From assembly GCA_035533295.1 (NCBI GenBank), contig DATLUA010000014.1:1-64000 (forward strand): DNA of 64,000 bases, in the 5' to 3' direction. A program made the translations under genes and the position numbers. This document shows positions 23,660 to 32,703 of the stretch, in pieces (within the stretch, counting starts at the first letter, position 1; every line of letters starts with the position of its first letter). The stretch is from JAGWJU01 sp035533295. Lineage in GTDB: Bacteria; Elusimicrobiota; Elusimicrobia; UBA1565; UBA9628. Below the pieces are notes generated by a model. The model was not told the DNA's origin. It did no database searches and saw only the letters and a list, made by a program, of their open reading frames with translations.

Positions 23660-25132
23660 ATGATCAAGTTCGGCACATCGGGCTGGCGGGCCGTGGTTCC
23701 CGAGGAGTTCACGTTCCAGAACGTCCGGAGGGTCGCCTACGCCATAGCGGGGTTCGTCAAGGAAAACCCCGAGTCCGGAATTTTGAGCGCCGACTATAAG
23801 TCCCACATCAAAAGAGAACCCCCGGTCGTTCCCGAGGTGATTGTCGGCTACGACACCCGTTTCTTATCGGAGGAGTTCGCGCAGGAGCTCGCCAGCGTCC
23901 TGGCATCGGCCGGCGTTAAAAGCTATTTTTCGCAGGCTGAGGTTCCTACCCCGGCGGCGGCCTGGGCCATTCTGGAACGCAAGGCCGTGGGCGGGGCCAT
24001 GATCACGGCCTCGCACAACGGCCCCTATTATAACGGCGTCAAATGGATGCCGTATTGGGGCGGCGCCGCCACTCCGGCGGTGACGGACGACTTGGAGCGG
24101 CGCATCGAGTTTCTGGGCGAGCAGGCTCCGCGGGCCATGGCTTGGGACAAGGCGGTCCGAGAGTCCCTGGTCGAGTCGCAGGATTTCCGCAAAGGCTACC
24201 TGCGCCAGGTTTCCTCTCTGCTGGATTTGAAGGCGATCAAAAATTCTCATATGAAGATCGGAGTCGACTCTTTGCACGGCGCCGGCCGCAATTATTTGGC
24301 GCCGTTTTTGGAGAGCTTGGGAATCGAGGTGGTCGAACTCAATAAAAATCGCGACGTCCTGTTCGGCGGGCGCTCTCCCGAGCCGACCGAGGAGTCCCTG
24401 CAGGATTTGGCGGCCGTCATGCGCAAGAAAAAACTGTCCTTGGGACTGGCCATGGACGGCGACGCGGATCGCTTCGGGATTTTGGACGCCGGCGGGACAT
24501 GGATAGGCCCCAATGACGTCCTGGCCCTGGCCCTGGAGCACTTGGTCGCGCACAAGGGGATGAAAGGCAAGGTCGCCCGCACCGTGATGACTTCCCATTT
24601 TGTCGACGCCGTGGCCAAGTCCTACGGGTTGGAGACGCGGGAGACCCCGGTCGGATTCAAGTACATCGGCGAACTTTTGCGCACCGGGCATTTCATCCTG
24701 GGCGGCGAGGAGTCCGGCGGGCTTTCCATCCGCGGGCACGTTCCGGAAAAAGACGGGATTCTGGCCTGCCTTCTGATGGTGGAGCTCGCGGCCAAGGAGA
24801 AAAAGCCCCTCGCAGCGGTCCGCGAGCGCCTCTTCAAGCGCGTGGGGCATTTCTGCAGCGCGCGCATTAATTTCCGGATTGAGAAATTTCGGCAGATGAT
24901 CGAGGTTCAGGAGCGCCTGCGGGTCAAGCCGCCCTTGGATTTGGCCGGAGGCTCGGTGTGGCGCATCGACGAGTCGGACGGCTTCAAGTTCATCCTGCGC
25001 GACGGCAGCTGGCTGGGTCTGCGGCCCTCGGGCACGGAATCCGCCTTCCGAGTTTACGCCGAAGCCGCCACGCCCAAGGCCCTGGGCGGCTTGGTGGAGG
25101 CGGGCAAAAAGCTCCTGCAGGGCAAATTCTAG
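23660..25132 (+). CDS. Phosphohexomutase (phosphoglucomutase/phosphomannomutase)
   Basis: 490 aa from the ATG that begins MIKFGTSGWRA. An earlier in-frame ATG would add 14 unlike residues. All four family motifs are seen: the phosphoserine loop TASHN (Ser118), the metal loop DGDADRFGI, the sugar-binding GGEESGG, and the phosphate-binding RPSGTE near the C terminus. The enzyme interconverts hexose-1- and -6-phosphates for glycan or glycogen synthesis. The TASHNGPYYNG variant of the first motif (rather than TASHNP) and the length fit the alpha-PGM/PMM group. Substrate preference is not decided by sequence alone. Confidence 0.85.
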   Translation: MIKFGTSGWRAVVPEEFTFQNVRRVAYAIAGFVKENPESGILSADYKSHIKREPPVVPEVIVGYDTRFLSEEFAQELASVLASAGVKSYFSQAEVPTPAAAWAILERKAVGGAMITASHNGPYYNGVKWMPYWGGAATPAVTDDLERRIEFLGEQAPRAMAWDKAVRESLVESQDFRKGYLRQVSSLLDLKAIKNSHMKIGVDSLHGAGRNYLAPFLESLGIEVVELNKNRDVLFGGRSPEPTEESLQDLAAVMRKKKLSLGLAMDGDADRFGILDAGGTWIGPNDVLALALEHLVAHKGMKGKVARTVMTSHFVDAVAKSYGLETRETPVGFKYIGELLRTGHFILGGEESGGLSIRGHVPEKDGILACLLMVELAAKEKKPLAAVRERLFKRVGHFCSARINFRIEKFRQMIEVQERLRVKPPLDLAGGSVWRIDESDGFKFILRDGSWLGLRPSGTESAFRVYAEAATPKALGGLVEAGKKLLQGKF

Positions 25133-25135
25133 GCC

Positions 25136-25438
25136 GTGAAGAAGGCGCAGTCGTTTTTTAAGGCGCACTGGCCGCGGCTGCTGATTTCGGCGGCGATTCT
25201 CGCCGTTTTTTTCGGGAACGGGGGCTTCCGCAGCCTGATCGGCAACTGCCTGGAACTGCACCGCTTGCGCAGGGAGATTTCCCAGTTGAGCGGCCGGCAG
25301 ACGGAGCTCTCCGAGCGTCTCCAGCTTATTTCCTCCGGCGGCTCTTCCTTGGAGCGCTTGGCGCGAGTCCAGTTGGGCTACGTCAAGAAGGGGGAAATCG
25401 AGTATCGCTTCCCGCCGCCTCCGCCCGCGGCTCCCTAG
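25136..25438 (+). CDS. ftsB: FtsB/DivIC-like septum formation protein
   Basis: 100 aa from a GTG start 3 nt after the preceding stop. It has a short cytoplasmic start, one membrane segment (residues ~15-30, LLISAAILAVFF), then a coiled-coil region (LRREISQLSGRQTELSERLQ) and the C-terminal motif ERLARVQLGYVKKGE typical of FtsB/DivIC. These proteins join FtsL and FtsQ (DivIB) in the divisome. The C terminus ends in a proline run. The family call rests on topology and the C-terminal motif. Confidence 0.7.
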   Translation: MKKAQSFFKAHWPRLLISAAILAVFFGNGGFRSLIGNCLELHRLRREISQLSGRQTELSERLQLISSGGSSLERLARVQLGYVKKGEIEYRFPPPPPAAP

Positions 25439-25448
25439 CGTGCGCCCA

Positions 25449-26099
25449 ATGCTCTTTGAGCAGATCGAGCTGGGCCCGATGGCGAACTACGTCTATCTCA
25501 TCGGAGACGAGCAAAGCCGCGAGTGCGCGGTCGTCGATCCGGGATGGGAGGCCGGCGCCATCCTGCACGCCCTTAGGGAGCGGGGGCTTAAGCTCGCCTC
25601 GATTCTCGTCACCCATAACCACTTCGATCACGTCGGCGCCGTCGGCGACCTGCTTAATGAAGCGGACGTCCCCGTCTACGCGCACAAAAGCGACGCGTCC
25701 GCGCTCGTGAGGATAGCCGGAGATAATTTGCGGCCAATCTCCGGAGGCGACAAGGCCGCCGTCGGAAAAATCGAGGTCGCTTTCCTGCATACGCCGGGGC
25801 ACACCGCCGGCTCGCAGTGCCTTTCGGTCGCGGGCCGGCTTTTGACCGGGGACACGCTGTTCATCGACGGGTGCGGGCGCGTGGATTTGCCGACCTCCGA
25901 TCCGGAAGAGATGGCCAAGAGTCTCAAGAGAATTTCCGAGCTGGCGCCCGATACGGTGGTCTGGCCGGGCCATCATTATTCGCCGGCTTCCAGCGACACC
26001 GTGGGCCGGCAGCTGCGCAGCAACGCCTACCTGGCCGCGGCCCGAAAGAATCTCGCCGATTTCATGCGGCTGGCCGCCCCAAACTTCCAAAGTCCGTAG
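25449..26099 (+). CDS. MBL-fold hydrolase (glyoxalase II-like)
   Basis: A single metallo-beta-lactamase domain of about 216 aa, with THNHFDHVGA as the HxHxDH metal motif, HTPGHTAGSQ, GDTLFIDGCGR and WPGHH. These bind two zinc ions. It resembles hydroxyacylglutathione hydrolases and their short relatives that act on other thioesters. Both a GTG at 25440 and an ATG at 25449 could start it; I chose the ATG. No glutathione-specific C-terminal domain is present, so glyoxalase II activity is not proven. Confidence 0.8.
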   Translation: MLFEQIELGPMANYVYLIGDEQSRECAVVDPGWEAGAILHALRERGLKLASILVTHNHFDHVGAVGDLLNEADVPVYAHKSDASALVRIAGDNLRPISGGDKAAVGKIEVAFLHTPGHTAGSQCLSVAGRLLTGDTLFIDGCGRVDLPTSDPEEMAKSLKRISELAPDTVVWPGHHYSPASSDTVGRQLRSNAYLAAARKNLADFMRLAAPNFQSP

Positions 26100-26122
26100 G
26101 TTTGGGACGGCGCCTAAAGTCG

Positions 26123-26128
26123 TATAAT
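26123..26128 (+). promoter_or_regulatory. -10 hexamer TATAAT before lgt
   Basis: A consensus TATAAT lies 14 nt before the lgt ATG, with TTGGGA 15 nt upstream as a possible -35. The predicted leader is only a few bases and has no clear ribosome binding site. Confidence 0.45.
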
Positions 26129-26142
26129 AATTCCTGCCGCCC

Positions 26143-26928
26143 ATGCATCCAGTCCTGCTGCACTTCGGCCAGATCCGGATTTACACCTACGGAGTGATGA
26201 TCGCCGTGGGAGGCCTTTTCTCCGCGCTTTTTTGGCGGCGGCGCTGGGCCAAGATGGGCCTGGCGAGCGAGGAGGACCTCTGGCTTCTGATCAACGTCCT
26301 GATCGTGAGCGGATTCGTCGGCGGCAGGCTGCTGGATCAATTCGAGGACGTCGGGATTCATAATCCGAATTTTTGGAAAGCCGCTTTTTCCATCAGCCAG
26401 GGCTTCGCGGTCATGGGCGCTTTCTGCGCCGTCATCGCCGCGGCCTACGGCTTCAGCCGGTGGAAAAAAATATCGTTTCTTCGCCTGACGGATTATCTCT
26501 GTTTGGCGGCCCCTTTCTGGCAGTTCTTCGGGCGCTGGGGCTGCTTCGCCGCGGGGTGCTGTTTCGGCCTGCCGATGGAGCGCCCGTGGCCGTGGGGAGT
26601 CACCTTCACCAACCCGCTCGCGCAGGTCAACCCTCTGTTTATGGGCCGGCTCATCCACCCTACGCAGCTCTACGAGGCGTTCGGCGATTTGGCCATCGGT
26701 CTGGCTCTTTATTTCCTCGTCATCGACCGCATCGAGAAGGAAGAGCTTCCTCGCGGCATGGTCTGCGTGATTTACCTGGCGTCCTACGCGGTGCTGCGCT
26801 TCATGATCGAGTTCTATCGAGGGGACGTGACCACGCTGCCCATCGGCCTGACCGCGGCGCAGGCGTTTTGCCTGGGCCTCTTGGCGCTCTCCGGCGGAAT
26901 TTTCGCGTTCATCCGGCGCAAGCCATGA
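26143..26928 (+). CDS. lgt: Prolipoprotein diacylglyceryl transferase
   Basis: 261 aa with about seven membrane segments. It transfers diacylglycerol from phosphatidylglycerol to the lipobox cysteine of prelipoproteins in the inner membrane. Visible hallmarks are GFVGGRLLDQ, the Lgt signature GRWGCFAAGCCFGLPMER and HPTQLYEA, with the catalytic arginine region in the signature. The C terminus has LRFMIEFYRGD, also typical. It is followed by an RluA-type gene with an ATGA overlap. Confidence 0.92.
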   Translation: MHPVLLHFGQIRIYTYGVMIAVGGLFSALFWRRRWAKMGLASEEDLWLLINVLIVSGFVGGRLLDQFEDVGIHNPNFWKAAFSISQGFAVMGAFCAVIAAAYGFSRWKKISFLRLTDYLCLAAPFWQFFGRWGCFAAGCCFGLPMERPWPWGVTFTNPLAQVNPLFMGRLIHPTQLYEAFGDLAIGLALYFLVIDRIEKEELPRGMVCVIYLASYAVLRFMIEFYRGDVTTLPIGLTAAQAFCLGLLALSGGIFAFIRRKP

Positions 26929-27884
26929 AGGCGCCCTCGCCGCCTCGTTCCGGCCTAGAGTTCACGGCGGACTGGGACGGCGTGAGACTCGATGTGTTTC
27001 TCGCGCAAAAGATGCCTCGGCGCAGCCGCGGGGCGCTGCAGGAGATGATCCGGGCCGGCCAAGTGGAAGTGGACGGCGCCGCGGCCAAGCCGGACCGGCG
27101 CCTGCGCTCGGGCGAGCGCGTGAGCGTATCCTTCCCTAAGCGTTCCTGGCTTCAGGAGTTCGACTTCGAGAGCCGGGTGATTTTCGAGGACAAGCACCTT
27201 CTGATTTTCGACAAACCCGCGGCGCTCCTCATGCACCCGGCGCGCCCCGGCTGGCTCGAGGATCCGCGCGCCGCCCAGGACGAAGCCTCCCCCAATTTCG
27301 CGGGCTTGATGGCCGCGCGCCGCCCTGAGGTGCTTTCTTCGGGCGTCAAGCGCTGCGGCGTCGTCCACCGTCTGGACGCGGAAACCAGCGGCATTTTCGT
27401 CGCGGCCAAGACCGAGGCCGCGTGGAGACGCCTGACGGAAGCTTTCGAGGAGCGTTCGATAGAGAAGGCTTACCGCGCCGTCGTGCGTGGCCAGGTCTCC
27501 GAGCAGCTTTCCGAAATCGACGCTCCCGTGGGGCGCTTGACCGGATCACGCCGCATCAAAACCACTCCTTTCGGCCGCCCGGCCCGGACCGCGTTGCGCC
27601 TGCTCGAAACCTTTCCCGCCGCGAGCTACGTGGAGGCCAAGCCCTTGACCGGCCGCACCCATCAAATCCGCGCCCACTTGAGCTTCGTGGGCCATCCGGT
27701 GGCGGGAGATATCGATTTCGACAGGGGCGCCGCCGCCTCGCCCCGGCCGCCCCGGCTGATGCTTCACGCCTACGCCTTGCGCTTCGCGCATCCGATCAGC
27801 GGGAAGGCGCTTTCTTTCCGCAGAAACCCTCCGGGTGATTTTTCCCGGTTCTTGAAAATTTGCCGGGAAGGCCGACCGCGATGA
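26925..27884 (+). CDS. RluA-family pseudouridine synthase
   Basis: 319 aa from the ATG overlapping the lgt stop. An S4-like RNA-binding domain (residues ~15-75, RLDVFLAQKMPRRSRGALQEMIRAGQVEVDG) precedes the catalytic domain. The catalytic aspartate is in CGVVHRLDAETSGI, and KPLTGRTHQIRAHLSFVGHPVAGD is present near the C terminus. It would convert specific uridines of 23S rRNA or tRNA to pseudouridine. Whether it is RluC, RluD or TruC-like cannot be settled. Confidence 0.88.
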   Translation: MKAPSPPRSGLEFTADWDGVRLDVFLAQKMPRRSRGALQEMIRAGQVEVDGAAAKPDRRLRSGERVSVSFPKRSWLQEFDFESRVIFEDKHLLIFDKPAALLMHPARPGWLEDPRAAQDEASPNFAGLMAARRPEVLSSGVKRCGVVHRLDAETSGIFVAAKTEAAWRRLTEAFEERSIEKAYRAVVRGQVSEQLSEIDAPVGRLTGSRRIKTTPFGRPARTALRLLETFPAASYVEAKPLTGRTHQIRAHLSFVGHPVAGDIDFDRGAAASPRPPRLMLHAYALRFAHPISGKALSFRRNPPGDFSRFLKICREGRPR

Positions 27885-28261
27885 TGGCGGCGCAGGACTG
27901 GAGATTCTGGGTCAAGGCAGCCAGCGGCGCGATGTTTCTGGCCGTGGCCGTGGGAGCCTTCGGCGCGCACGGGCTCAAGAACGTCTTGAGCCAGTCGATG
28001 CGGGAAGTTTACGAGACGGGAGTGCGCTACCAAGTCTATCACGCGCTGGCCTTGTTCGCGGTGGCTTGTCTGGCGCGCGTCAATCCTTCTTCCCGCGCCG
28101 TCTGCGCCGCGGGGTGGTGCTTTGTTTTCGGCATCGTGCTTTTTTCCGGAAGCCTCTACGCGCTCAGCGTGACGGGCATCAAGCTCCTGGGCGCGATCAC
28201 TCCGGCGGGCGGCCTGCTGTTTTTATCCGGATGGGCGCTTCTTTTTTTCGCTAAACTATAG
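27881..28261 (+). CDS. DUF423 small membrane protein
   Basis: 126 aa with four hydrophobic segments. The DUF423 signature GAFGAHGLK is near residue 30, followed by YQVYHALALFAV and GITPAGGLLFLSGW-like ending (AITPAGGLLFLSGW). It overlaps the RluA-family stop by ATGA. Function unknown in the family (YwdK/YgdD-like). Confidence 0.85.
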   Translation: MMAAQDWRFWVKAASGAMFLAVAVGAFGAHGLKNVLSQSMREVYETGVRYQVYHALALFAVACLARVNPSSRAVCAAGWCFVFGIVLFSGSLYALSVTGIKLLGAITPAGGLLFLSGWALLFFAKL

Positions 28262-28280
28262 GCGGAGGGCTACGAGGATA

Positions 28281-30281
28281 ATGAACAAGGAGAAAGGGAA
28301 CGGGCGCTGGGCGGTCGAGGATTCGGCCGAGCTCTACAACCTCAAGGGCTGGGGCCTGCGCTATTTCGGCGTCAACGAGGAAGGGCATCTGAGCGTCCAT
28401 CCGCGGCGCTCGGCCGAGCCGGCCATCGATGTCAAGAAGCTCATCGACGACGTGGCCCGGCGCGGCGTCAAGTTTCCCGTGCTTTTCAGGTTCCAGGACA
28501 TCCTCCGGCACCGCGTGGAGCTCTTGAACGGGACGTTTTCCAAAATCATCGCCGACAAGAAATACGCCGGCCGCTATTTCGGAGTCTATCCTATCAAGGT
28601 CAATCAGCTGCGCGAGGTGGTCGAGGAGATTATCGATGCCGGGCGCGAGTACGGCTACGGGCTGGAGGCCGGCAGCAAGGGCGAGCTGATGGCGGTTCTG
28701 GCCATGGGCGACGGCGATGGCCTGACCGTGGTCAACGGCTACAAGGACAAGGCGATGATGCGCTTGGCCGCGCTGGGCAACAAGATAGGCAAAAAAGTGA
28801 TCGTGGTCATCGAGAAGCCGGCCGAGCTGCCGCTTTTGCTCGATGCCGCGCGGGATTTGGGAGTGCGTCCGCTCATCGGGCTTCGCGCCAAGCTGCAAAC
28901 TCAGGGCAGCGGGAAGTGGAAGTACTCCACGGGACACGCCGCGAAATTTGGGCTTACCACGCCGGAAGTTTTGGCCGCGGCCAAGAGCCTCCAAAAAATG
29001 GGAATGCTCGACTGCGTCAAGCTGCTGCACTTCCACATCGGCTCGCAGGTGACCGACATCAAGACCATCAAGGACGCCGTGAGGGAGGGCAGCCGCGTCT
29101 ATGCCAAGCTCAAGAAAATGGGCCTCGGCCTGGAATATCTGGACTGCGGCGGCGGCCTGGGCGTGGATTACGACGGCACGCACAGCTCCGTGGACAGCTC
29201 GATGAACTACTCGCTGCGCGAGTACGTCGGCGGCGTCGTGTCGACCATCCAGGAGGTCTGCCTCCAGGAAAAGGTGCCCGAGCCTAATATCGTGACCGAG
29301 TCGGGACGCTCCGTGGTCGCGCACCACTCCATGCTCGCGGTCAATGTCTTCGGCTGCATCGAGACGAGCGCGGAATCGGACGAGGAAGATGAGCCCGGGG
29401 AGAAAAAGACTCCTGCCGCCGAAATGCGGCGGCTCATCAAGGATTTATCGGAGGATAACCTTCTGCAGAGCTATCATGAGGGCCTTGAGCGGCGCGACGA
29501 GGCGTTTAGCCTCTTCAAGCTGGGGTTTTTGGAGCTCGAGGACAAAGCTCGGGCGGAAACGTTGTTCTGGCGGCTGTGCCTTGAAATAGATCGGCTCGCG
29601 CAAAATCTAAAGGATGTCTCGGAGGAGCTCCTCGAGATGTCGAAGACCGTGCAGGATCAATATCTATGCAATTTTTCCCTGTTCCAATCCCTTCCGGACA
29701 GCTGGGCCATCGGCCAGCTTTTTCCCATCGTGCCTCTGCAGAGGCTCGATGAGCGGCCCACCCGGCACGCGGCCTTGGTCGACATCACCTGCGACTCGGA
29801 CGGAAAAATTTCCCAATTCGCGTGCCACCGCAAGGCCGGAGGCGCCTTGCCCCTGCATCCTCTTAAGGATGGAGAGCCCTACTATCTCGGCGTCTTCTTG
29901 ATGGGCGCCTACCAGGCCACGATGGGAGACATCCACAACCTCTTCGGCCGCGTCAACGAAGTCCACGTCTTCCAGGACAAGACGGCCCCAGAGGGCTACT
30001 ATTTGGAGGAGATCATCCGCGGCCAAACGGTGCGCGAGGTGCTTTCCGACACCCAATACAGCGACTTCGAGCTAATTCAGCGCATCAAATCCGCCGTTGA
30101 CGCCAAGGTGAAGGCGGGCGACATCAAGCCGCGGGAAGGGGCCGACCTGTTGAACCAATACCAGGAACTCATGGACGAGTACACCTACATCGAATCAACG
30201 GAGCCCGCGACGGCATCCGCCGAGGCGACGCTGCGGACGGCGGAAGCCCCAAAAGCTGTGGCTAGCCCCGGCAGCGTCTAG
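28281..30281 (+). CDS. speA: Biosynthetic arginine decarboxylase
   Basis: 666 aa, close to the usual SpeA length. It decarboxylates arginine to agmatine, the first step of one putrescine route, using PLP and magnesium. The PLP lysine is in YPIKVNQ (K106), and GLEAGSKGELMAVLA, HFHIGSQ, the CGGGLGVDYDG segment and VTESGRSVVAHHSM are typical. GAGG lies 6 nt before the ATG as a ribosome site. No agmatinase or agmatine deiminase gene is near. Confidence 0.92.
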   Translation: MNKEKGNGRWAVEDSAELYNLKGWGLRYFGVNEEGHLSVHPRRSAEPAIDVKKLIDDVARRGVKFPVLFRFQDILRHRVELLNGTFSKIIADKKYAGRYFGVYPIKVNQLREVVEEIIDAGREYGYGLEAGSKGELMAVLAMGDGDGLTVVNGYKDKAMMRLAALGNKIGKKVIVVIEKPAELPLLLDAARDLGVRPLIGLRAKLQTQGSGKWKYSTGHAAKFGLTTPEVLAAAKSLQKMGMLDCVKLLHFHIGSQVTDIKTIKDAVREGSRVYAKLKKMGLGLEYLDCGGGLGVDYDGTHSSVDSSMNYSLREYVGGVVSTIQEVCLQEKVPEPNIVTESGRSVVAHHSMLAVNVFGCIETSAESDEEDEPGEKKTPAAEMRRLIKDLSEDNLLQSYHEGLERRDEAFSLFKLGFLELEDKARAETLFWRLCLEIDRLAQNLKDVSEELLEMSKTVQDQYLCNFSLFQSLPDSWAIGQLFPIVPLQRLDERPTRHAALVDITCDSDGKISQFACHRKAGGALPLHPLKDGEPYYLGVFLMGAYQATMGDIHNLFGRVNEVHVFQDKTAPEGYYLEEIIRGQTVREVLSDTQYSDFELIQRIKSAVDAKVKAGDIKPREGADLLNQYQELMDEYTYIESTEPATASAEATLRTAEAPKAVASPGSV

Positions 30282-30282
30282 G

Positions 30283-31275
30283 CTAGTTTGCGGGCCGCGC
30301 TTGGGCGCGCCGAATTGAGGCGGTCAGGGCGCGGCTCAGGCCGGGAAACTCCTCCAGATTTTGAAGGGCGTACCCGCGAACATAGGCGTCCTTGTCCCGT
30401 AGCGCCATCTTGAAGATTTCGGCGACCAACTTGGGATGGGTCGCTAGAAACGCCTTGGCGAAAAGATCCATGTGCCAGGCGGCGTAGCGGCGCACATCGA
30501 CGTCCCTCTTTCTTAGAGCGGTGCGGTAGAGCGCGGCGATTTCCTTTGGGTGGCGACGCATGGCCTTGATTCGCGCGATTTGACCCAGCGCCATCGCGGT
30601 ATATTCGGCGGTGATGTGGTTGGCCGCGCGCAGGCCTTGACGGGCCAATTCAAGAGCTATCTTGGGATGCTTGGCTTCGCTGAGTATCCTGGCCACGCTG
30701 TCGGCGTTTACGCCGACGTTGATTCCGTCCTTGTCCTTCTGTATCTCTGTTTGCAGCGCGGCGCTCCCGTCGTCGTCCCCGTAAAACGCATTGAGTTCCC
30801 GGGCGCGGTTTCCGGCTCCGGATTTTCGCATTTCCTGGGCGAGGCGGGCGACCCTCTCCAGCGCGGGCCGGGCCCCTTTTTTGTCCGCATGAATCAAGGC
30901 CTGCTTGGCCGTCACCACGGAAGAGGGCGCGGTTTTTTTCATCGGAACGAATGCGTTGGAAGAAGAATTCGCGGCGCCTTCCAAAGGGGCGGGCGATAGG
31001 CCGGACGCTGAAAGAGGCAGCAAGGCCTCGCTTTGGGCGAAATCCTCGCTCATGGCGGCGGCGGAAAGCCCCGCGGCGATTTGCCCGCCGAGGGCCATCC
31101 TGTTTATGTCCGCGCCGGCCAAGGCGTCGGAGGCGGGCGATTCCACGGCCGAGAAATTCGCGGCGGCGTCCACGGACTCCACGGGCGCCGCAAAAATCGG
31201 CGGAATCCCCGCGAGCAGCAGCGCAGCCGTCCCGGCCGCCGCCGTTTTAAAAATGAAAGGAACATTGGTTTTCAT
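30283..31275 (-). CDS. Exported helical-repeat (HEAT-like) protein
   Basis: About 330 aa. I chose the ATG preceded by GGAGG with 7 nt spacing; a GTG two codons earlier is possible. It has a signal peptide (residues ~5-30), then a low-complexity Ala/Ser region, and from ~residue 200 a set of HEAT-like helices (AKHPKIALELARQGLRAA; MRRHPKEIAALYRTALRKRDVDVRRYAAWHMDLF; MALRDKDAYVRGYALQNLEEFPGL). Such repeats bind other proteins. Transcribed toward speA with a 1-nt gap between stops. A TTAAAAT -10-like element lies upstream. Function unknown. Confidence 0.65.
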   Translation of the reverse strand: MKTNVPFIFKTAAAGTAALLLAGIPPIFAAPVESVDAAANFSAVESPASDALAGADINRMALGGQIAAGLSAAAMSEDFAQSEALLPLSASGLSPAPLEGAANSSSNAFVPMKKTAPSSVVTAKQALIHADKKGARPALERVARLAQEMRKSGAGNRARELNAFYGDDDGSAALQTEIQKDKDGINVGVNADSVARILSEAKHPKIALELARQGLRAANHITAEYTAMALGQIARIKAMRRHPKEIAALYRTALRKRDVDVRRYAAWHMDLFAKAFLATHPKLVAEIFKMALRDKDAYVRGYALQNLEEFPGLSRALTASIRRAQARPAN

Positions 31276-31404
31276 TATCACGCCTCCGAATAGGTTTATT
31301 TTAACGCACCCGGCGGCCGGGCGCGTGAGGCTTTGGGGCGCGGTTTGCGCCGCATAAGGCCCAGGCGTTTTTAGGACTTTCGGGCCCGTGGGAAGAGCGG
31401 AACG

Positions 31405-32301
31405 CTAATATCCGAATTCGTTGAGGGAGCGCGGATCTTTCCGCCAGTTCTTGCGCACCTTGACCCAGATTTCCAAATTGACGGGCCGGCCCAGGAATCG
31501 CTCAACGGCCATTCGGGATTTCTTTTGAAGCTCGCGCAGCGCGGACCCTTTGGCGCCGATGATGATGCCCTTTTGCCCCTCTTTTTCCACGTAGAGGACG
31601 GCCCGGATGGCGTCTTTCGCGCCGACTTTTTCCTTGAACTCCTCAATGACTACGGCGGTGGCGTGGGGAACTTCTTCGCGGTAAAGGGCGAAGACCTGCT
31701 CGCGGATGAACTCGGCCGCGAAAAAGCGCTCCCAGCGATCGGACATCTGCCCGGGATCGTAAAGCGGGGGAGATTGCGGGAGCCGCGAGACGATCTCCTT
31801 TATAAGCTCGGGAATTCCGTTTCCCGTTAAAGCGGACACGCGCAGAACGGCGGCGGGCTTAAGGGCCGTCCGGTAGGATTGCAGCGCCGCTTCCCGAACC
31901 TCGTTTGAAATGGGAAGGTCAATCTTGTTGAAGGCCAGCAAAGCCGGGATTTCAGGGCGGCGTAGAAGCGCGAGTTCCTCCATAGGACCCGCCGCCGGCG
32001 CCTGCGGATCCACCACAATGAGGGCGAGGTCCGCGTCCTCGCGCGCCGAGGATTCGGATTGCCGGCGCAGGGATTTTTGAAGCGGATTCTTGGGCTTGGC
32101 GATGAGGCCGGGGGTGTCCAAGAACGCGATTTGGTAATAGGGGCCGTTCAAGAGCCCCAAGATTTTGTGGCGCGTGGTTTGGGGCTTGGCCGAAACGATG
32201 GACAGCTTGGTCCCCAGGAGCGCGTTCAAGAGCGTCGATTTGCCGGCATTGGGCAGGCCCAAAATCGAGACGAATCCCGATTTGAAGGGAGGATTCTCCA
32301 C
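31405..32301 (-). CDS. era: GTPase Era
   Basis: 298 aa from a GTG. GTP-binding motifs: G1 GLPNAGKST, a TTRHK G2, DTPGL G3 and NKID G4. The C-terminal KH domain is intact (IIGAKGSALRELQKKSRMAVERFLGRPVNLEIWVKVRKNWR), and the gene ends shortly after. It binds the 16S rRNA 3' end and helps assemble the 30S subunit. The minus-strand -10-like TAAAAT lies 6 nt before the GTG, so the mRNA may be leaderless. Confidence 0.93.
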   Translation of the reverse strand: MENPPFKSGFVSILGLPNAGKSTLLNALLGTKLSIVSAKPQTTRHKILGLLNGPYYQIAFLDTPGLIAKPKNPLQKSLRRQSESSAREDADLALIVVDPQAPAAGPMEELALLRRPEIPALLAFNKIDLPISNEVREAALQSYRTALKPAAVLRVSALTGNGIPELIKEIVSRLPQSPPLYDPGQMSDRWERFFAAEFIREQVFALYREEVPHATAVVIEEFKEKVGAKDAIRAVLYVEKEGQKGIIIGAKGSALRELQKKSRMAVERFLGRPVNLEIWVKVRKNWRKDPRSLNEFGY

Positions 32302-32307
32302 GCGGCG

Positions 32308-32313
32308 ATTTTA
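32308..32313 (-). promoter_or_regulatory. Extended -10 TGTTAAAAT before era
   Basis: The hexamer TAAAAT is preceded by TGT to give an extended -10 element on the minus strand, 6 nt before the GTG of era. A start site at the usual 6-7 nt downstream would fall on the start codon itself. Confidence 0.5.
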
Positions 32314-32395
32314 ACAAATGCGCGTTGGCCGCGGGCGCTTGTCCGCCTCCTACGCGAAAAGGTAGCATTGGTAAGACCTTTCGGAGGGCAGAAGA

Positions 32396-32677
32396 ATGAA
32401 GCTATTCCTGGCGCACTGCGGTTTTTACGACCAAGCTTTAGCCGAGGGTGGGCGCAATATTTTTGAAAGCCACCACAATTTCTATGTCGCCGCCTCCGAT
32501 GCCGCCGTGGCCAAGGCTCAGGTGAAGGAGAAGCCGCTTTTCAAGGACAAGAAGATGCACGTGGACGGCCTCCATGAAATTTCAGCCGTGGACGGCTACC
32601 GCGTCGTCCTGGAGCCCGCCGCGGCGGGCTCGGAAGGCGTGCGCTCGGTCGGCTACGACGAGGCCAAGTCGCTTTGA
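32396..32677 (+). CDS. DUF1543 domain protein
   Basis: 93 aa. The segment HNFYVAASD...KMHVDGLHEISAVDGYRVVLEP matches the DUF1543 pattern of a small alpha/beta domain ending with HxD and VDGYxVxL. A ribosome binding site (GGAGG) lies 8 nt before the ATG, and TAGCAT is a possible -10. Function unknown. It is followed by the slipin gene after 26 nt. Confidence 0.65.
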   Translation: MKLFLAHCGFYDQALAEGGRNIFESHHNFYVAASDAAVAKAQVKEKPLFKDKKMHVDGLHEISAVDGYRVVLEPAAAGSEGVRSVGYDEAKSL

Positions 32678-32703
32678 TTCGTTTCTAGGGAGGTAAAACC
32701 CTT